Assembly (NCBI GenBank): GCA_017979445.1
Contig: CM030711.1
Location: 45,617,560-45,681,559 of the forward strand
Direction of reading: 5' to 3'
Length of the DNA stretch: 64,000 nt
Source of the DNA: Akebia trifoliata
Lineage: Eukaryota; Streptophyta; Magnoliopsida; Ranunculales; Lardizabalaceae
Shown: one piece after another, positions 13,301 through 25,095 of the stretch
Layout: each line of letters opens with the position of its first letter
Position numbering within the stretch: the first letter of the stretch is position 1
The notes under the pieces: model-generated
The model's database searches: none
What the model saw: only the letters and a program-made list of their open reading frames with translations
What the model was told of the DNA's origin: nothing
Position numbers and translations under genes: made by a program

Positions 13301-15277
13301 ATCTATGTTTCTCTCATATGTCATTATTTTTTTTTATAAATGTTGAATTAGTTGTTGCACATTTCTAGGATACTAAACCCTAATTAAACCAACAAAAACC
13401 AATTTGTAGATTTCCCAAACCTCATCTTACCACCTCAAAGCCTCCAAAACAAAATTAATTGGAAGGCTCCAATTAAAATTTCGTGAAACAAGATATACCT
13501 GACTGCATCAAATTATCAACTTTGCAAAATTCTTTCTTGAATTTAAATTGAATAGAAGTGGTAATAGGAATCTGAACTTGTTTATTCATGTTTGTTAGGG
13601 AGATGGCGCAAAGAACACAGGATGCTTCAACTTAATTTGCCCTGGATTTGTTCAAGTAAGCAAAGATATAAGCCTTGGTGCTGTATTTTCTCCTTCCACC
13701 TATGAAGGAAACCAAACAGTTATTGAAATTCTATTACATAAGGTAAACCACAAGAAACCCACATCAATCTCATTTCATTTCCTCCAATTTTATAATTATT
13801 ATTCTCGTGCCTAGTAATTAACAACCCCAGTTCAAAAACATTTTTGTACAGAATTTTTACTGCCAGACAAATGTTTCTTGTAACACCTCAATAATTAAAT
13901 TAAATGATTTAAAAAAATGTATATATATATATATATATATATATAGAGGGTCGGGTTCAACAGGCAAAATTGTAGCCAACGTGTTTTGTCCAATGTAGGT
14001 TAAAAGATTCCGAATGAGTTGATTTTTTGTGAGGGTGATCTGTATGATGAGGAGATCATCCTCACACAAAATAAGTTCATTCTGAAACTTTTATTGTACA
14101 TAAGACAAAAATTTGACTCCCATTTTGGCAAATGAACGTTGCCCGTATGTATATATATATATATATAGGGAGCGGTTCAGCGGCCCTAATGTCTTCCAAG
14201 TTTCATGCCAAGGTTTTCAGGCCGTTAGATTATAATGCATCCGACGGTTCGGATCTAATATTACGCTTTTATAATAAAACGTATCGTAATTATTAATAGA
14301 TCCCTCAAAAATTCTTTTATTCTCTTTTAACTCCCTCTCTCTCTCTCATCAAATCACTCTCTCTCTCTCTCTCTCTCTCTCTTCGAACCATCTTCTTCGT
14401 TCAAACAGAACAAACGTCTGTAACCTCTTCCAAGCTCTCTCTCTCTCTCTCACTATCTCAAGTTTTATATCAAACGATCCGACGCATCTCGTCGCCTTCG
14501 GAGCTTTCTCAATCCATATATATATAAATGATTAATGAAAAGACAAAATGATTGAGGTTATTATTGAAAAATCAATGTGGTGGAATATGTTAATGTTCCT
14601 ATGAGGTCTTAGACATTAGCATTATTAGGATGGGGGGACGGAAAAAAATTGACAAAAATTTTGAGATGCTGTTTTAGAAATATGTGTTAGAAGTTTTAGA
14701 ATGGGCTGATTTTTAGGTGAATGAATGAGGTGTGAATAAGAAAAAAGGAATCGTTGTCCCCAATCTAATTTTATTTTGTCATTATAAAAAGGAGTTGGTA
14801 TAGCAATATAAGCTCTAATATATACTTTTATCTCCTCCATATATATATGTTTGTGTGTCTGACTTTTGATTTTGTAAATTAAAATTATGGTAGGATCCTC
14901 CATACCAAAACTGGTGGCTGGTACTTGATGGCAAACCAATTGGATATTGGCCAAAATCAATTTTTAAGAATCTTGAGAGTGCATCCTATGTTGAATGGGG
15001 AGGGGAGATTTTCAACACTAAGACTGATGGTCGTCACACCATTACTCAGATGGGTAGCGGTCATTTTCCGAACGAAGGTTATGGAAAATCTAGTTTCTTC
15101 AGGAATATACTTGTAATCGATTCGTCGAAAACTCTCAAAGCTCCAGACAAAGCTCAAGTTTTTAAGACGACACCAGCCGGCTGTTATGATTTGACGTATG
15201 AAGCTCGTCAATGGGATAAGGATCAGGGCTATTATTTCTATTATGGGGGGCCTGGTATTGGTCCAAATTGCTCTTAG
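10305..15277 (+). CDS. Neprosin-domain protein, gene A (7 exons, 400 aa)
   Basis: A secreted neprosin-family (DUF239) protein; Nepenthes neprosin is a prolyl glutamic endopeptidase, while most plant relatives are uncharacterised. Exons are 10305-10484, 10596-10682, 11472-11660, 11979-12143, 12283-12336, 13599-13742 and 14894-15277. All junctions are phase 0 with GT-AG borders. The ATG at 10305 is the first in frame after the acceptor-like TTTACAG. Residues 16-33 form a signal-peptide core. The activation peptide (DUF4409) follows, with [20 protein letters not shown] (61-80), [17 protein letters not shown] and [13 protein letters not shown]. The catalytic-type domain starts near residue 153 and includes [60 protein letters not shown] (E311), MGSGHFPNEGYGKSS and a C-terminal cysteine pair. 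Residue 203 is Q where the family usually has E in IEAGW. Length is normal for the family and no disruption is seen. Intron 6 carries TA-associated insertions. Confidence 0.93.
13946..14145. mobile_element. Short hairpin MITE, copy 2 (gene A intron 6)
   Basis: It begins right after a (TA)n tract (13919-13944) with AGGGTCGGGTTCAACAGGC and ends ..AATGAACGTTGCCC before another TA tract. It has only one internal GAGGATGATCT-type hairpin, so it is a shorter member of the family at 1576. Genes B and C lack it at this place, so it inserted after the duplication. Confidence 0.8.
14168..14520. mobile_element. TA-bounded insertion with (CT)n, resembling a solo long terminal arm
   Basis: This block sits between TA tracts in gene A intron 6. 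It starts GGGAGCGGTTCAGCGGCCC and holds two (CT)n runs (about 14334-14382 and 14436-14454) with CTTCGAACCATCTTCTTCG-like sequence. Its start resembles the ends of the hairpin MITEs. Its CT-rich body recalls the outer part of the giant inverted repeat at 58657. No inverted partner is evident, so solo arm or truncated element is an inference. Confidence 0.5.
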
Positions 15278-15303
15278 GAGCTAAAATTCGATTAAATTCT
15301 CAT

Positions 15304-15309
15304 AAATAA
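15304..15309 (+). promoter_or_regulatory. Polyadenylation signal AATAAA, gene A
   Basis: AATAAA lies 27 bp after the stop, within CATAAATAAAGATATTTCTT. The same phrase follows the stops of gene B (24904) and gene C (37758), so the 3'-UTR is conserved. Confidence 0.6.
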
Positions 15310-18300
15310 AGATATTTCTTGTTGCATTTAAAGAGATTTTTCTTATTCTTAGTTTCAGATTGATATTGAACAAGTTGAAACTCCATGTAGATTGGGCTGT
15401 CAATGGGTGGGCTTGGGCTGTAGTCAGCTAGTGTTACTTGGTCCATTTAGATATCATGCTGGACCTCCCAATGGGCCCAGTAAGAACCAAATCACCAGCT
15501 TATTCGCTTTGTCGGGTTGGGCTGTCTTCAGGGCTGTTATTTTTGTTTTGTAGATTGGGCTGTCAATTGGTGGGTTTGGGCTGTGTTCAGCTCCTGTTCG
15601 AAAGAGAATCTGCTTTTCATTAATGATTCATTCTTTACTGGCGAACTACGAATTGTGAAGCCACGAATCAGGTAACATAGAGTTAGACAATTGCAACTTG
15701 GATGTATCGAAGGTGCGCAAGATTGCGAGAAAATGGTTTCTTAGGACAACATTTCCAAGAAAATGGATTTTCTTTTTTCCATAAAATATCCCTTCGGGTT
15801 TTGGTGTGCATTTGAGATGTCTTTCCGATATTCAAAATATTCAAAATAAATATATATCTCCCATTAACCACAATTTTCCGTAAGAAAATCGTGACATAAA
15901 TGATGAAAGTACCTCAAACAAGCCAAAATGATTGGAGCTCCCAAATTACTCACTCTCAAAGGTTATATTATAGAATCTTGAGATTGAAGAGAAGGTACCA
16001 ACTTGCTAAATTGGTTAAAGTTTTTGAATATTGATAGCATGACATGATGAAGATGACAAGTTTTTTGAAAAGGAAAAAAAAATTGTTTTTACCAAGAGGG
16101 TGAAATTGAGGGCATTTCAATCATTATACCTAACTCTTATTGTACCAGGCTCCACTCATCTTCTATATAGCTTAGCCCAGGCTCGCCCATTAATCGGGTT
16201 GCAGACCTAATCTTGAACGCTAGCAAACACAAACATGTTTTTTCTCCAAAATCCATCATCTTCAAGCTTTCCAACCTTTATGGTAAGTTAATTTAATCTA
16301 TTTAACCTTATATCCAATCCATTATTTTCAACCTTGGCTTAAACCTTTTTGAAAGCCCCCCCCCCCCCCCCCGCCCCCCTTTTTTTTTCTTTTTCCAACT
16401 CAAAATTCCATCATTTTTTTCACTTCTCCAAAAACCTTAAGGTTTGAATGTTGAAGTAAATAGAATTTCATGGTTGATGAAGAAGAAAAATCAAGGGTAT
16501 TTGACTAGAAATTGAAGATGGGGGCATTTAAGTCATTTTTGTTAGTCTTTCAGAAAAATCTCAGTTTAACAAATTGGATAATAAGCACTATCAACCTAGT
16601 TGTCTCATTAATTTATTTTTAAAAAAGTTAACTAAAACCACAACTAACCTAATTGTCTTATTAATTTCTTTCTTAAAAGCTTTATTTATAAGTCTTGCTA
16701 AATAATATATAAGACAAAGGTCAACCTCTTAAAAGTTGTCTTATTAATTTCTTTCTAAAATAATTTAGGAGAATGTTAATGTTCAAGACCTCAAGGAGAC
16801 GTTAACATTCACTTTCTAATAATATTTGTGCCTATTTTGTTTTTTAGTGAAAAAGATAAAGATATACTAGTTTTTTACATTATAAATATTTGTTTACATA
16901 ATAAATATTAAGAACACTTTAATCTTTAAATTTAAATGCCTTGATTGTGATAAATGCTTTTGTAATTAATGTCAATAAGCATATATCATGTAAAGAATAA
17001 CACATATAGCATTTCTTATTTCACTAAAAGACAAAAGTCAAGGTTATTACTGGAAAATGAATGTGGTGGAGAATGCTAACGTCCCCACTAGGTCTTATAT
17101 ATTAGTATTTCCCAATAATTTATTTGTTATCAAGCTAACCAAAAGTCAGCCTATCGACGATATTCTGATTCTGTATATCTCCTAAGGTAAGAACTCTTTC
17201 TTAACTATTTTTTCTTTTGTTTATGTCAGATACTTGGGGTCAAAATTTTAACTTAAGATCATGGGTTTAATCTCAATTTTTTTTATTGTTCAAATCAGTT
17301 CAAATGGATTTAATAAATTTAGATTTGCTATTATAATGAGAAAAGTAGTAGAAGTAGTTTGACACTAAAATTTGAATCTCGCAAATGCCTCCACCTCCTC
17401 TACATTTAAATTTAATTTGGTTGGATCATTTTGATCAAAAGTCAAGAAAGTAGTGATCTCAAGACCTTATCACCACTTTGGTTAGTTCTCAAAATTACAA
17501 AGTATAATTTTTTTTATTATGTAATTTTCAAAAGCGTGTTCATTAATATTTTAAATTACAAATAAGCCCTTCTAGCTGATTCATGTTTGTTTGCACATGC
17601 TACTTCTAGCTTGTAATTAAATAAGATAAATTTTATTGTTAATTGAATTATAGGGGCTACAAGCCTACAATCACAAAAATCACTTTTTTATATAAAGATC
17701 ACAATTATGGAAATTCTTAAAAATTGATTATATTCATATGGAAAAAAGCATAAGAAGGGATGAATGGCACTTGATTTTTGATAGTCATAGAAGAGATGAC
17801 TTTATTTTTGATAGGCTTTCAAGATTTTTTTTTCTTTTCTTCTCTAAGTATCTTTCTTCATTATAGCTTCTCAAATCTCTAATAAAGTGATGGTCTTTAT
17901 AAGAGTGAAAGGGAGATAAATGACGAGAGAGAGACCACAATGTATGAGGGAGGGTGATGCTTGGATTTGAGGTTACTAACTAACTAAAGTACTTGCTTTT
18001 TATCATGTGATTTTATCTCTCCAATTCCTTAATTAGGTATATTGGAGAGAAAGGAGCTAAACCAAGTAAATCGGTCTCAACGAGTCCCTTAGGATACTAC
18101 TAAATGTTGGGGTACGCCAGTGCCTAGTAGTTCAATCTCTCCTTTTCAAGTTTGATCTCTCAATGGATGCGACTAAAGGAAATAGGGTCTACTATACTCT
18201 TATCTTAAGACAATAGACAATCGCCTTAAGGGAAAAGGGTGAACATATCCTAAAAGAGAGAAGTTAGAACCGAATAAGAGGCCTTTATTAACTCCGCCCC

Positions 18301-18493
18301 GCAACTATACCTCTATCTATCTTAAAGCAACACTGGCACAAAAACGAGTAGGAAGTTCAAGACGAGTACTTATTGATGATTTGATCCAACCTCATCTTTA
18401 GCGTTGTTGACTTGCCCCTTTGAAGGAAAACTATCACCACCAAAATGAAACATTAGAATTCCCCTCTATGTTCGTATCATAAGATATATAGAT

Positions 18494-18825
18494 AGAGGCC
18501 ATATACAAATCTAAACATTGTGCCAAACATTTTTCAATATATGGGTTAGAAGTTTTATAATGAATTGATTTTTTGTGAGGAAGTTCTCTATGGTGAGAAG
18601 ATCATCCTCAAAATAATCAGGCTATTTTGAAACTTCTAAGTCTATCAAAAGTGATTTACAAAAGTAGGACGGTCCACAATTATTCAACTTGTAAACTGCA
18701 GTTAGAAGTTTGAGAATGGGATGATTTTTTAGAAGATCATTCTCACAAAAAAACAGCCCATTATGAAACTTGGAACCCATATTATTGAAAAATGTTCGAC
18801 ACAATGTTTGTTTTTGTAGATGACA
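18494..18825. mobile_element. Hairpin-in-hairpin MITE, copy 3
   Basis: It contains two hairpins with TGTGAGGAAGTTCTCTATGG / ATCATCCTCA-type arms around a centre with GTAGGACGGTCCACAATT. The outer ends (AACATTGTGCCAAACATTTT and AATGTTCGACACAATG) are inverted. A TA tract follows. It is more diverged than copy 1. Confidence 0.7.
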
Positions 18826-18841
18826 TATATATATATATATA

Positions 18842-18925
18842 TCATCCTCACAAAAAATCAGTCCATTCCGAAAATTTTAACCCATAAATGTTTGGTTTTG
18901 TATATGGCCCTTGAATCCGACCGAG
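18842..18925. mobile_element. Fragment of the hairpin MITE family
   Basis: Only the right half of the family remains: ATCATCCTCACAAAAAATCA, then GTCCATTCCG, ending CTTGAATCCGACCGAG next to a TA tract. The right terminus, read on the other strand, is CTCGGTCGGATTCAAG, matching the GGGTCGGGTTCAA type. Confidence 0.65.
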
Positions 18926-18944
18926 ATATATATATCTCACATAC

Positions 18945-19110
18945 CCCGCCCTCTCAGAAAATCCTAAGTGCAATAGGTTGAGTTAAGGTCAACATGACCC
19001 TAAAGGGTGCCTCAAGAAATTCATAGCTTCATGGGGTTTTGAACACATGACCTATCTCAATGGCTTGTCAAGTGCGCAGCTTGACACTAGGCCAACCCTT
19101 TGGGGTTGAA
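18945..19110 (-). mobile_element. tRNA-derived SINE-like element (minus strand)
   Basis: On the minus strand the head reads AAAGGGTTGGCCTAGTGTC, which fits a pol III A box. About 50 bp later comes GGTCATGTGTTCAAAACCCC, which fits a B box. This spacing and the GGTTGGCCTAGTG phrase are typical of plant tRNA-derived SINE heads. No clear tail or target-site duplication is seen. Confidence 0.5.
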
Positions 19111-19719
19111 CCTGAATAGTGGCGTTTCCCTTGGCCATTGCTATTGATAATAACAACGGTATTTTTTATATTTGCGACGGTTTTTGACCCTCACTAAAAA
19201 CCTAAAATTTTGTAGTGCCAAATAGATTGTAAATCACTGACATGCCATCCTCTCATTCATGTGATTATGTTAGGTAAAGGCCACAAAATACACGATTAAA
19301 AAGGCCATCATAATCCCCTGGCCTCCAAACCTACATCTTTGTCCCACCTCTACGCTGATCATATACTTATCATCTTACTTCTGATCAATCTAAGTCATAT
19401 ACATGTGGACTGATTAATTTGTCATCATTTATGAAAACCCCCCAGTTTTTTTACGAAAAGATAGAATAAGAATTATTTTTTAATGGTATTCATTTGTGGA
19501 GGGTGGGGAGGGGGGGATGTTGCACATTAGTCCTTGTAGGATTCTAGTTTGAGCTCCCCCCTCCTTTCTCATTATGTTTTCATCCTTACATCCTCCTATA
19601 TTATTTATTTATATTAGTTTATCCCAAGAAAAGTTTTCTTCTGTCATGCATACGTATTACCCATGTTGTGAACATGTATATCAACACTCACAGCAATGTA
19701 GTTTTCTGATTTACAGAAC

Positions 19720-22700
19720 ATGGAGAAAACTAGCAATGTCCATGGGAAAGAACTCGGAGGAAACATGTTATTTTTTGCTGTAATTGCTATGGGTTTGTCT
19801 GTTGGAGTGTTGGGAGGAACAACTGCTTTTGAAGAAGACTTCAATCTGAAGAGACATTTAAAACTTTTAAACAAGCCAGCAATCAAGACAATAAAGGTTA
19901 TTGTTTACTTGTTAAGAGTTCTTGATTGTGTTGGTAATGTTCTTACTGTATTTTTTTTTAATAACTTTTGCAGAGTGAAGATGGAGATATTATTGATTGT
20001 GTTGATATTTACAAACAACCTGCTTTTGATCATCCTTTACTGCAAAATCACACTCTCCAGGTTCCTCTGAACTTTATTATTATTATTCTTTTAATTATTC
20101 ATTTTGTTAAAGAGTATTGGATATGAAGCATCATAATAATGTGTATTGCGCTACATCAACTTGGTTATATTTGGAGTCAAATTGGAACGAATTCGACATA
20201 GTTCAGTTCCACTAAATAAGAATCAGAACTAAACTGAATTGCCCATAGAATCAAACTAACCCAAATCGAACTAAAGTTAGTTTGGTTTGATTCAATTCTG
20301 AGTTGTCAAGATCTTATAAACCTGCTTGGAAACAACATATTTTTAATGAAAAAAGAATTAATAAATAAAAGACATGAAATTTCGTATAATAAGTCATTAA
20401 TCTATCCATACAAAAGATCATCAATCAATATCCAAATTCCTAACAACTAGTAAATCATTAAGGGTCTGATTTGGTTTTATACAAGCCTTAAATCGAAAAG
20501 CGAACCAAACCGCAATTTGTTGCAAACCAGCCCAAAGCTATCGGTTTGAACCGGATCAATTTGTACTCTCATAGAAAACAATAGAAATTCTTAAGAGTAA
20601 TTTAGTAAAACCCCCTAGAAAATTGGTGATATTAGATTTAAATCCCCAAGGCAAGTTAGGTTTACCCATAGATAGAAAGTCAATGTCCTTTTTTAATGAT
20701 GAATTAATAGTGAAAATTTACTAAATTACCATACAAATAAAGTTTGTTTCAAATAAATATAGTTCTAATCTTAAATCAATCTGATAATGTCTTATTCTCT
20801 ATAAAAACATGATTTGTAGAATTGTTTTACATGTTCTTAGTTATTATAATGCTTCATATGTAATATATACTCTTAACATGGTAATTATATCGTAGTAGCG
20901 TATTTGAGTTAACAAAAGTGAATCTAACTATGACTCAGATGAGACCGAGCAACTATCCGAAAGGAAGCAAAAGATTGTTTTCCTTTCAACAGATATGGCA
21001 AAAAAGCGGAAGTTGTCCAAAGGGAACAATCCCCATTCGAAGAACTCGAAAATCTGACTTACTCGGAGCTTTTTCCTTCAAAAGCTATGGAAAGAAAAAT
21101 ACGGCGAAATCCTTGAACTCCAATTCGAGATATGAGGTACAAAATGATGTCTAATATTGTTTTCAAATCAATATTATATCCTTACGAGAAATTGGATAAG
21201 AAATGTACTAGACCTTCACCAATTTGGATCCAATCATGTCTGTCATGTTCAAGTCCGAATCTGATCTGGTTTGAAAAAAATTCAATATTTTTTGAAATGG
21301 TCCTAATCCAATCCAAATTCGATTTTATAAAAATAAAACATACACCAATATCCAAATAAAATACTAAATACACATCATTTATATATGAGTCATGATAATA
21401 CGCCGCCCCTTTCCTGACATACACCCCCATCACAGAACCGTAGATCATTTGCCTTGAGATACACAAGAAAAGATTTATGATTATGTGTATCCCGAGGCAA
21501 ATGATCTATGATTTTGTGATAAGAGTGTATGTTAGAGAGGGGGCGTCAGAAAATCATTACACTTTATATATTTCAAACACAATATTGGATTGGGTCCCTA
21601 TTAGAACAAAATATTGGATTCTTATCAGAATGGGTCCTTATCAAAACCCAAATCCTTGATCGGAAAGGATCGGATTTCGACTCTGATATGATCAATTGAA
21701 GTCCTGCTCACAATCACTTTTCTTATATAATTGATTCCATATATAGAACATAGTTTCAAAACTCATCCGAGATCAAGACGTATCGTCCGAGTCGTTTTAG
21801 TGTCAAGCATGGACGAGACAAACAAACAAGTCAATTTTTCGGATGAGATTTAAAACGTCACATTCATTTTTTTAAATTTTGAACAAAACGTCTCAAATGT
21901 ATCGGAAAACTCGTCCGAGACGACTTGATATCTGGCATGGACGAGACGAGACGTGAAACCAAGTCTTAAAACCGTGATATAGAAGCACTTCTATTGAAAG
22001 TAATCTCATGACCAAACTTATATGTACATAATTTCCATAAATAGAATTTGGCTGTAGCGGCATATGGTAAATTCTACGGAGGAAAAGCACAAATTAATGC
22101 TTGGAACATTCACGTTGAGCCCAACGATTTCAGTGCCTCTAAAATATCTGTTTTCAGAGATAATGGTACTTCGGATACTAGTAGCATCCAAGTTGGATGG
22201 ATGGTAAGCATTTCATCTTGATTTTTGTTTTTATTTTTGAGATTTAATGTTAGAAAAATTACCATAATGAAGTTTTTAGGTGAGATATTATCACATTTAT
22301 GACCTTGTCTCGTTTCAGATACATCCGCAACTATTTGGAGATTACCAGACCAGATTTTTTACATATTGGACTGTAAGTTTTGTGTTGTATAATTTTTCGT
22401 CAAAAGTTGAATATGTTTGTGTGCATTAGAGAGAAATTTTTGGGTAAATTACCTTTTTGTAGCGGGGGCAAACTACAGTTGCCCCCTAAAGATGAGTGAT
22501 TTTGAAAAGAAAATTTAAGGATTTTTTGTTAGATATCAAAAAGGGTATTTTAATCATTTTTCATTAGACTTTGAGAGAAGACCTAAGTCTAGGGGCAATG
22601 TCGTCACGGTTGTGGACTGTGGAGGCAATTGCCAAACATTTTCAAATAGAGAGATTTCTAATAAACCCAAAAATTTGAGTGAGGTGAGGGTAAAGTCAAA

Positions 22701-24876
22701 TTATATCAAATTATAAAGATGACAATGTAATTTTTAAACATATTGTTGGGAAAGGTGCCCCCATTGTAAATCCGACACCTTTGACATGATAGGCTCGGGA
22801 ATCGTAGATCTACTCTCCTTGGGATACAGAACTACGATTCCCCATAAAAAGGTGCAGTTTTGTATCCTAAAGAGAACAGATCTATGGTTCCTGAGCCTAT
22901 CACGTCAGGGGTGTTGATTGAATATGTCATGTAGCTAAGTCAAATTACCACGACCCTTCTTTTATAGAATTCGAATTTGTTGTTGCACATTTCTAGATAA
23001 TGAAATCCTAATTGAACCAACAAAATCCAATTAGTAGATTTCCCAAACCTCATATTACCGTGTTAAGATCTCCAAAACAAAATTAATTAGAAGCCTCCAA
23101 TTTCAAATTTGTGAGACAAGACATATCTGATTGCATCTAATTCTCAACTTTCAAAATTTCTTTTCTGAATTTCTGTTGAAAAGAAGTGGTAATATGAATC
23201 TGAACTTGTTTATTCATGTTTGTTAGGCAGATGGCACAAAAAAAACTGGATGCTTCAACTTAATGTGCCCTGGATTTATTCAAGTAAGCCAAGATATAAG
23301 CCTGGGTGCTTTAGTTCCAACTTCCACCTATAAAGGAAAACAAACAGCTATTGAAATTCTAGTATATAAGGTAAACAGCAAGGAACCTACATACATCTAT
23401 CTCATTTCATTTCTCCACTTTTATAATTGTTGTTCTTGTGCCAAGTACTTAACAACACCAATTCAAAAACATTTTTGTAGAGAATTTTTATTGCCAGACA
23501 AAATTTTCTTGTAACACCTCAATAATTAAATTAAATGATTTAAAAAAATATGACGATATATATATATATATATATACTAGGCAGATTTACCAATTTCGAA
23601 TATTTACCAAAACGGTACACTGTAGCAATTAATTCCGAAAACGGTAAATTTACTGTTTTCGGAATTAATTTTTTTTACTAAAACGGTAAAAACAGTAAAA
23701 TGTATTTTTTTTTACCGAAAATGCCCTTTTTTATTTTTTGACTGAAATTACGAAAATAAAATTGATTTCGGTAAAAAAAAATTTGTAAATACATATGATT
23801 GTTGGATTACCGAAAGAGAGTGAATCTTTTTAGTTGGATTTTCATTTTTTTAAGGTTAAATTGTAAATATATATGTAAAACAAAAAAAAGGGTATTTTCG
23901 GTAAAAAAATATATATTTTTTACTGTTTTTACCGTTTTGGTAAAAAAATATTAATTCCGAAAACGGTAAATTTACTATTTTCGGAATTAATTGCTACAGT
24001 GTACCATTTTAGTAATTAATTTCGAAAACTCTACCGTTTTGGTAAATCAAAGTATATACTATCATTTATTATGTAAAAAGACCAATATATCCTTGCCGTT
24101 TTATTAAAAGACAAAATGGAAATAGGTGTACTTAGAAAATGAATGTGATGGACAATAATAACGTCTCCCTGAGGTCTTGGACGTTAGGATTCTCATATAT
24201 ATAATAAAAAATTTACTAACTTGAAAAATGGTCTTAAAAACTCTTTTGAGGCAACTCACTAAGATAGAAAGCAATTTAAAGTTGTATGTGTTACCTAGTT
24301 TAGGTGAAGGAATGGGGTGTGAATAGAAAAAAAAGGAATGATTAACCCCACCCCTAACACCCCAATCTAATTTTACAATTGGAGAAATATAAAAAAGAGT
24401 GGGTATGGCAATATAAGCTCTAATTTATACTTCATCTCCTCTATATATTGTGTCTAACTTTTAATTTTATAAATAAAAAAATATGGTAGGATTCTGCAAA
24501 ACACGAAAATTGGTGGCTCATGCTTGGAGACAAACCAGTTGGATATTGGCCAACATCAGTTTTTGAGAATCTTGAGAGTGCAACCTATGTACAATGGGGA
24601 GGGGAGGTTTTCAACAGTGAAAGTGATGGTCATCACACCATTACTCAGATGGGTAGCGGTCATTTTTCAAACGAAGGTTTTGGAAAATCAAGTTTCTTCA
24701 AGGATATACTTGTAGTCGATTCGTCCAACAATTATAGAGCTCCAGAGAAAGCTCGAGTTTTCAAGACGGTGCAGGCCGGTTGTTATGATTTGGCGTATGA
24801 AGGTCGTCGATGGGGTAAGGATCAGGGTCATTATTTCTTTTATGGGGGGCCTGGTATTGGTCCTAGCTGTTCATAA
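19720..24876 (+). CDS. Neprosin-domain protein, gene B (7 exons, 401 aa)
   Basis: Tandem paralogue of gene A with the same exon plan: 19720-19896, 19974-20060, 20939-21136, 22045-22203, 22319-22372, 23227-23370 and 24490-24876. All junctions are phase 0. The ATG at 19720 lies 3 bp after an acceptor-like TTTACAG; a 27-bp leader segment present in A and C between that site and the ATG is missing here. Residues 15-33 form the signal-peptide core. The activation peptide has [20 protein letters not shown]. The neprosin domain has [62 protein letters not shown] (E312) and [15 protein letters not shown], and ends GPSCS. Residue 203 is Q, as in the other copies. The frame is intact. Introns 3 and 6 are swollen by insertions (a CGAGAC repeat at 21750 and a foldback element at 23582). 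Confidence 0.93.
21391..21557. mobile_element. Inverted-repeat hairpin (GATACACA family) in gene B intron 3
   Basis: Left arm CACAGAACCGTAGATCATTT..GAGATACACA is mirrored by TGTGTATCCCGAGGCAAATG..TGATTTTGTG. The outer parts GCCGCCCC and GGGGGCGTC are also inverted. The element is small and non-coding. Related hairpins are at 22774, 30680, 32127, 43661, 44870 and 46130. Confidence 0.7.
21750..21980. mobile_element. CGAGAC-rich element, copy b, with empty site in genes A and C
   Basis: It begins CATAGTTTCAAAACTCATCC and ends CAAGTCTTAAAACCGTG, with GACGAGAC words inside. Just outside, gene B reads TTGATTCCATATA and TAGAAGCACTTC. Gene A has these joined without interruption (TTCCATATAGAAGCATTTC at about 11893) and gene C likewise (GGCTCCATAGAAGCACTTC at about 34512). 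So this is a discrete insertion with defined ends. Confidence 0.75.
22774..22915. mobile_element. Inverted-repeat hairpin (GATACA family) in gene B intron 5
   Basis: TTGACATGATAGGCTCGGGA at left is mirrored by CCTGAGCCTATCACGTCAGG at right. Inner words CTTGGGATACAGAACTACG and GTTTTGTATCCTAAAGAG also pair. It is non-coding and matches the hairpins at 21391 and 30680 in its GGGATACA and ATCTATGGTTC words. Confidence 0.65.
23556..24052. mobile_element. Nested foldback element in gene B intron 6, beside (TA)n
   Basis: After a TA tract (23556-23577), arms of about 150 bp face each other (about 23585-23735 and 23890-24050). Each arm carries its own palindrome: AATTCCGAAAACGGTAAATT then TACTGTTTTCGGAATTAATT. 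Outer words TTACCAAAACGGTACACTG and CAGTGTACCATTTTAGTAA are inverted. There is no coding frame. Genes A and C lack it in intron 6. Confidence 0.8.
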
Positions 24877-24903
24877 GAGCCAAAATTTGATTAAAGTATC
24901 AGA

Positions 24904-24909
24904 AATAAA
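24904..24909 (+). promoter_or_regulatory. Polyadenylation signal AATAAA, gene B
   Basis: AATAAA lies 28 bp after the stop of gene B, in the same AATAAAGATATTT context as in genes A and C. Confidence 0.6.
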
Positions 24910-24984
24910 GATATTTATTGTTGCAGCTACAGAGGTTGTTTTTTATTTATTTATTTTCCCTTATTTTCAGATGAATCGTGCTGG

Positions 24985-25095
24985 GGTAACACAATGATGT
25001 AGTGGCGCACACATAATCGTAATAAAAAACATGTACGATTATGTGCGCGCATCATGTTATTTGCGTCTCCGTTTGTGTCACTCCAACATTAGTCT
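24985..25095. repeat. Small inverted repeat after gene B
   Basis: GTGCTGGGGTAACACAATGA at left pairs with GTGTCACTCCAACAT at right. Inside, CACACATAATCGTA pairs with TACGATTATGTGCGCGC. It is a compact non-coding hairpin, probably a MITE. Confidence 0.55.

Larger units (their letters stand above)
15310..19700. other. Intergenic between neprosin genes A and B; duplicated flank
   Basis: No gene is seen. Positions 15900-15975 recur at 27300-27365 beside the broken copy, which marks the downstream side of the duplicated unit. Positions 16200-19700 are the upstream flank of gene B and match the flank of gene A in blocks. A poly-C run (16357-16372) lies where gene A's flank has no such run. A conserved donor-like AAG|GTAAGAACTCTTTC is at 17184-17199 and TTTACAG at 19710-19716. 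A SINE-like piece and MITE copies lie at 18.5-19.1 kb. Confidence 0.55.

Noticed and set aside
14625..14960. 111-codon minus-strand open frame
   Set aside because: It overlaps neprosin gene A exon 7 in antisense and runs through repeat DNA; no recognisable domain.
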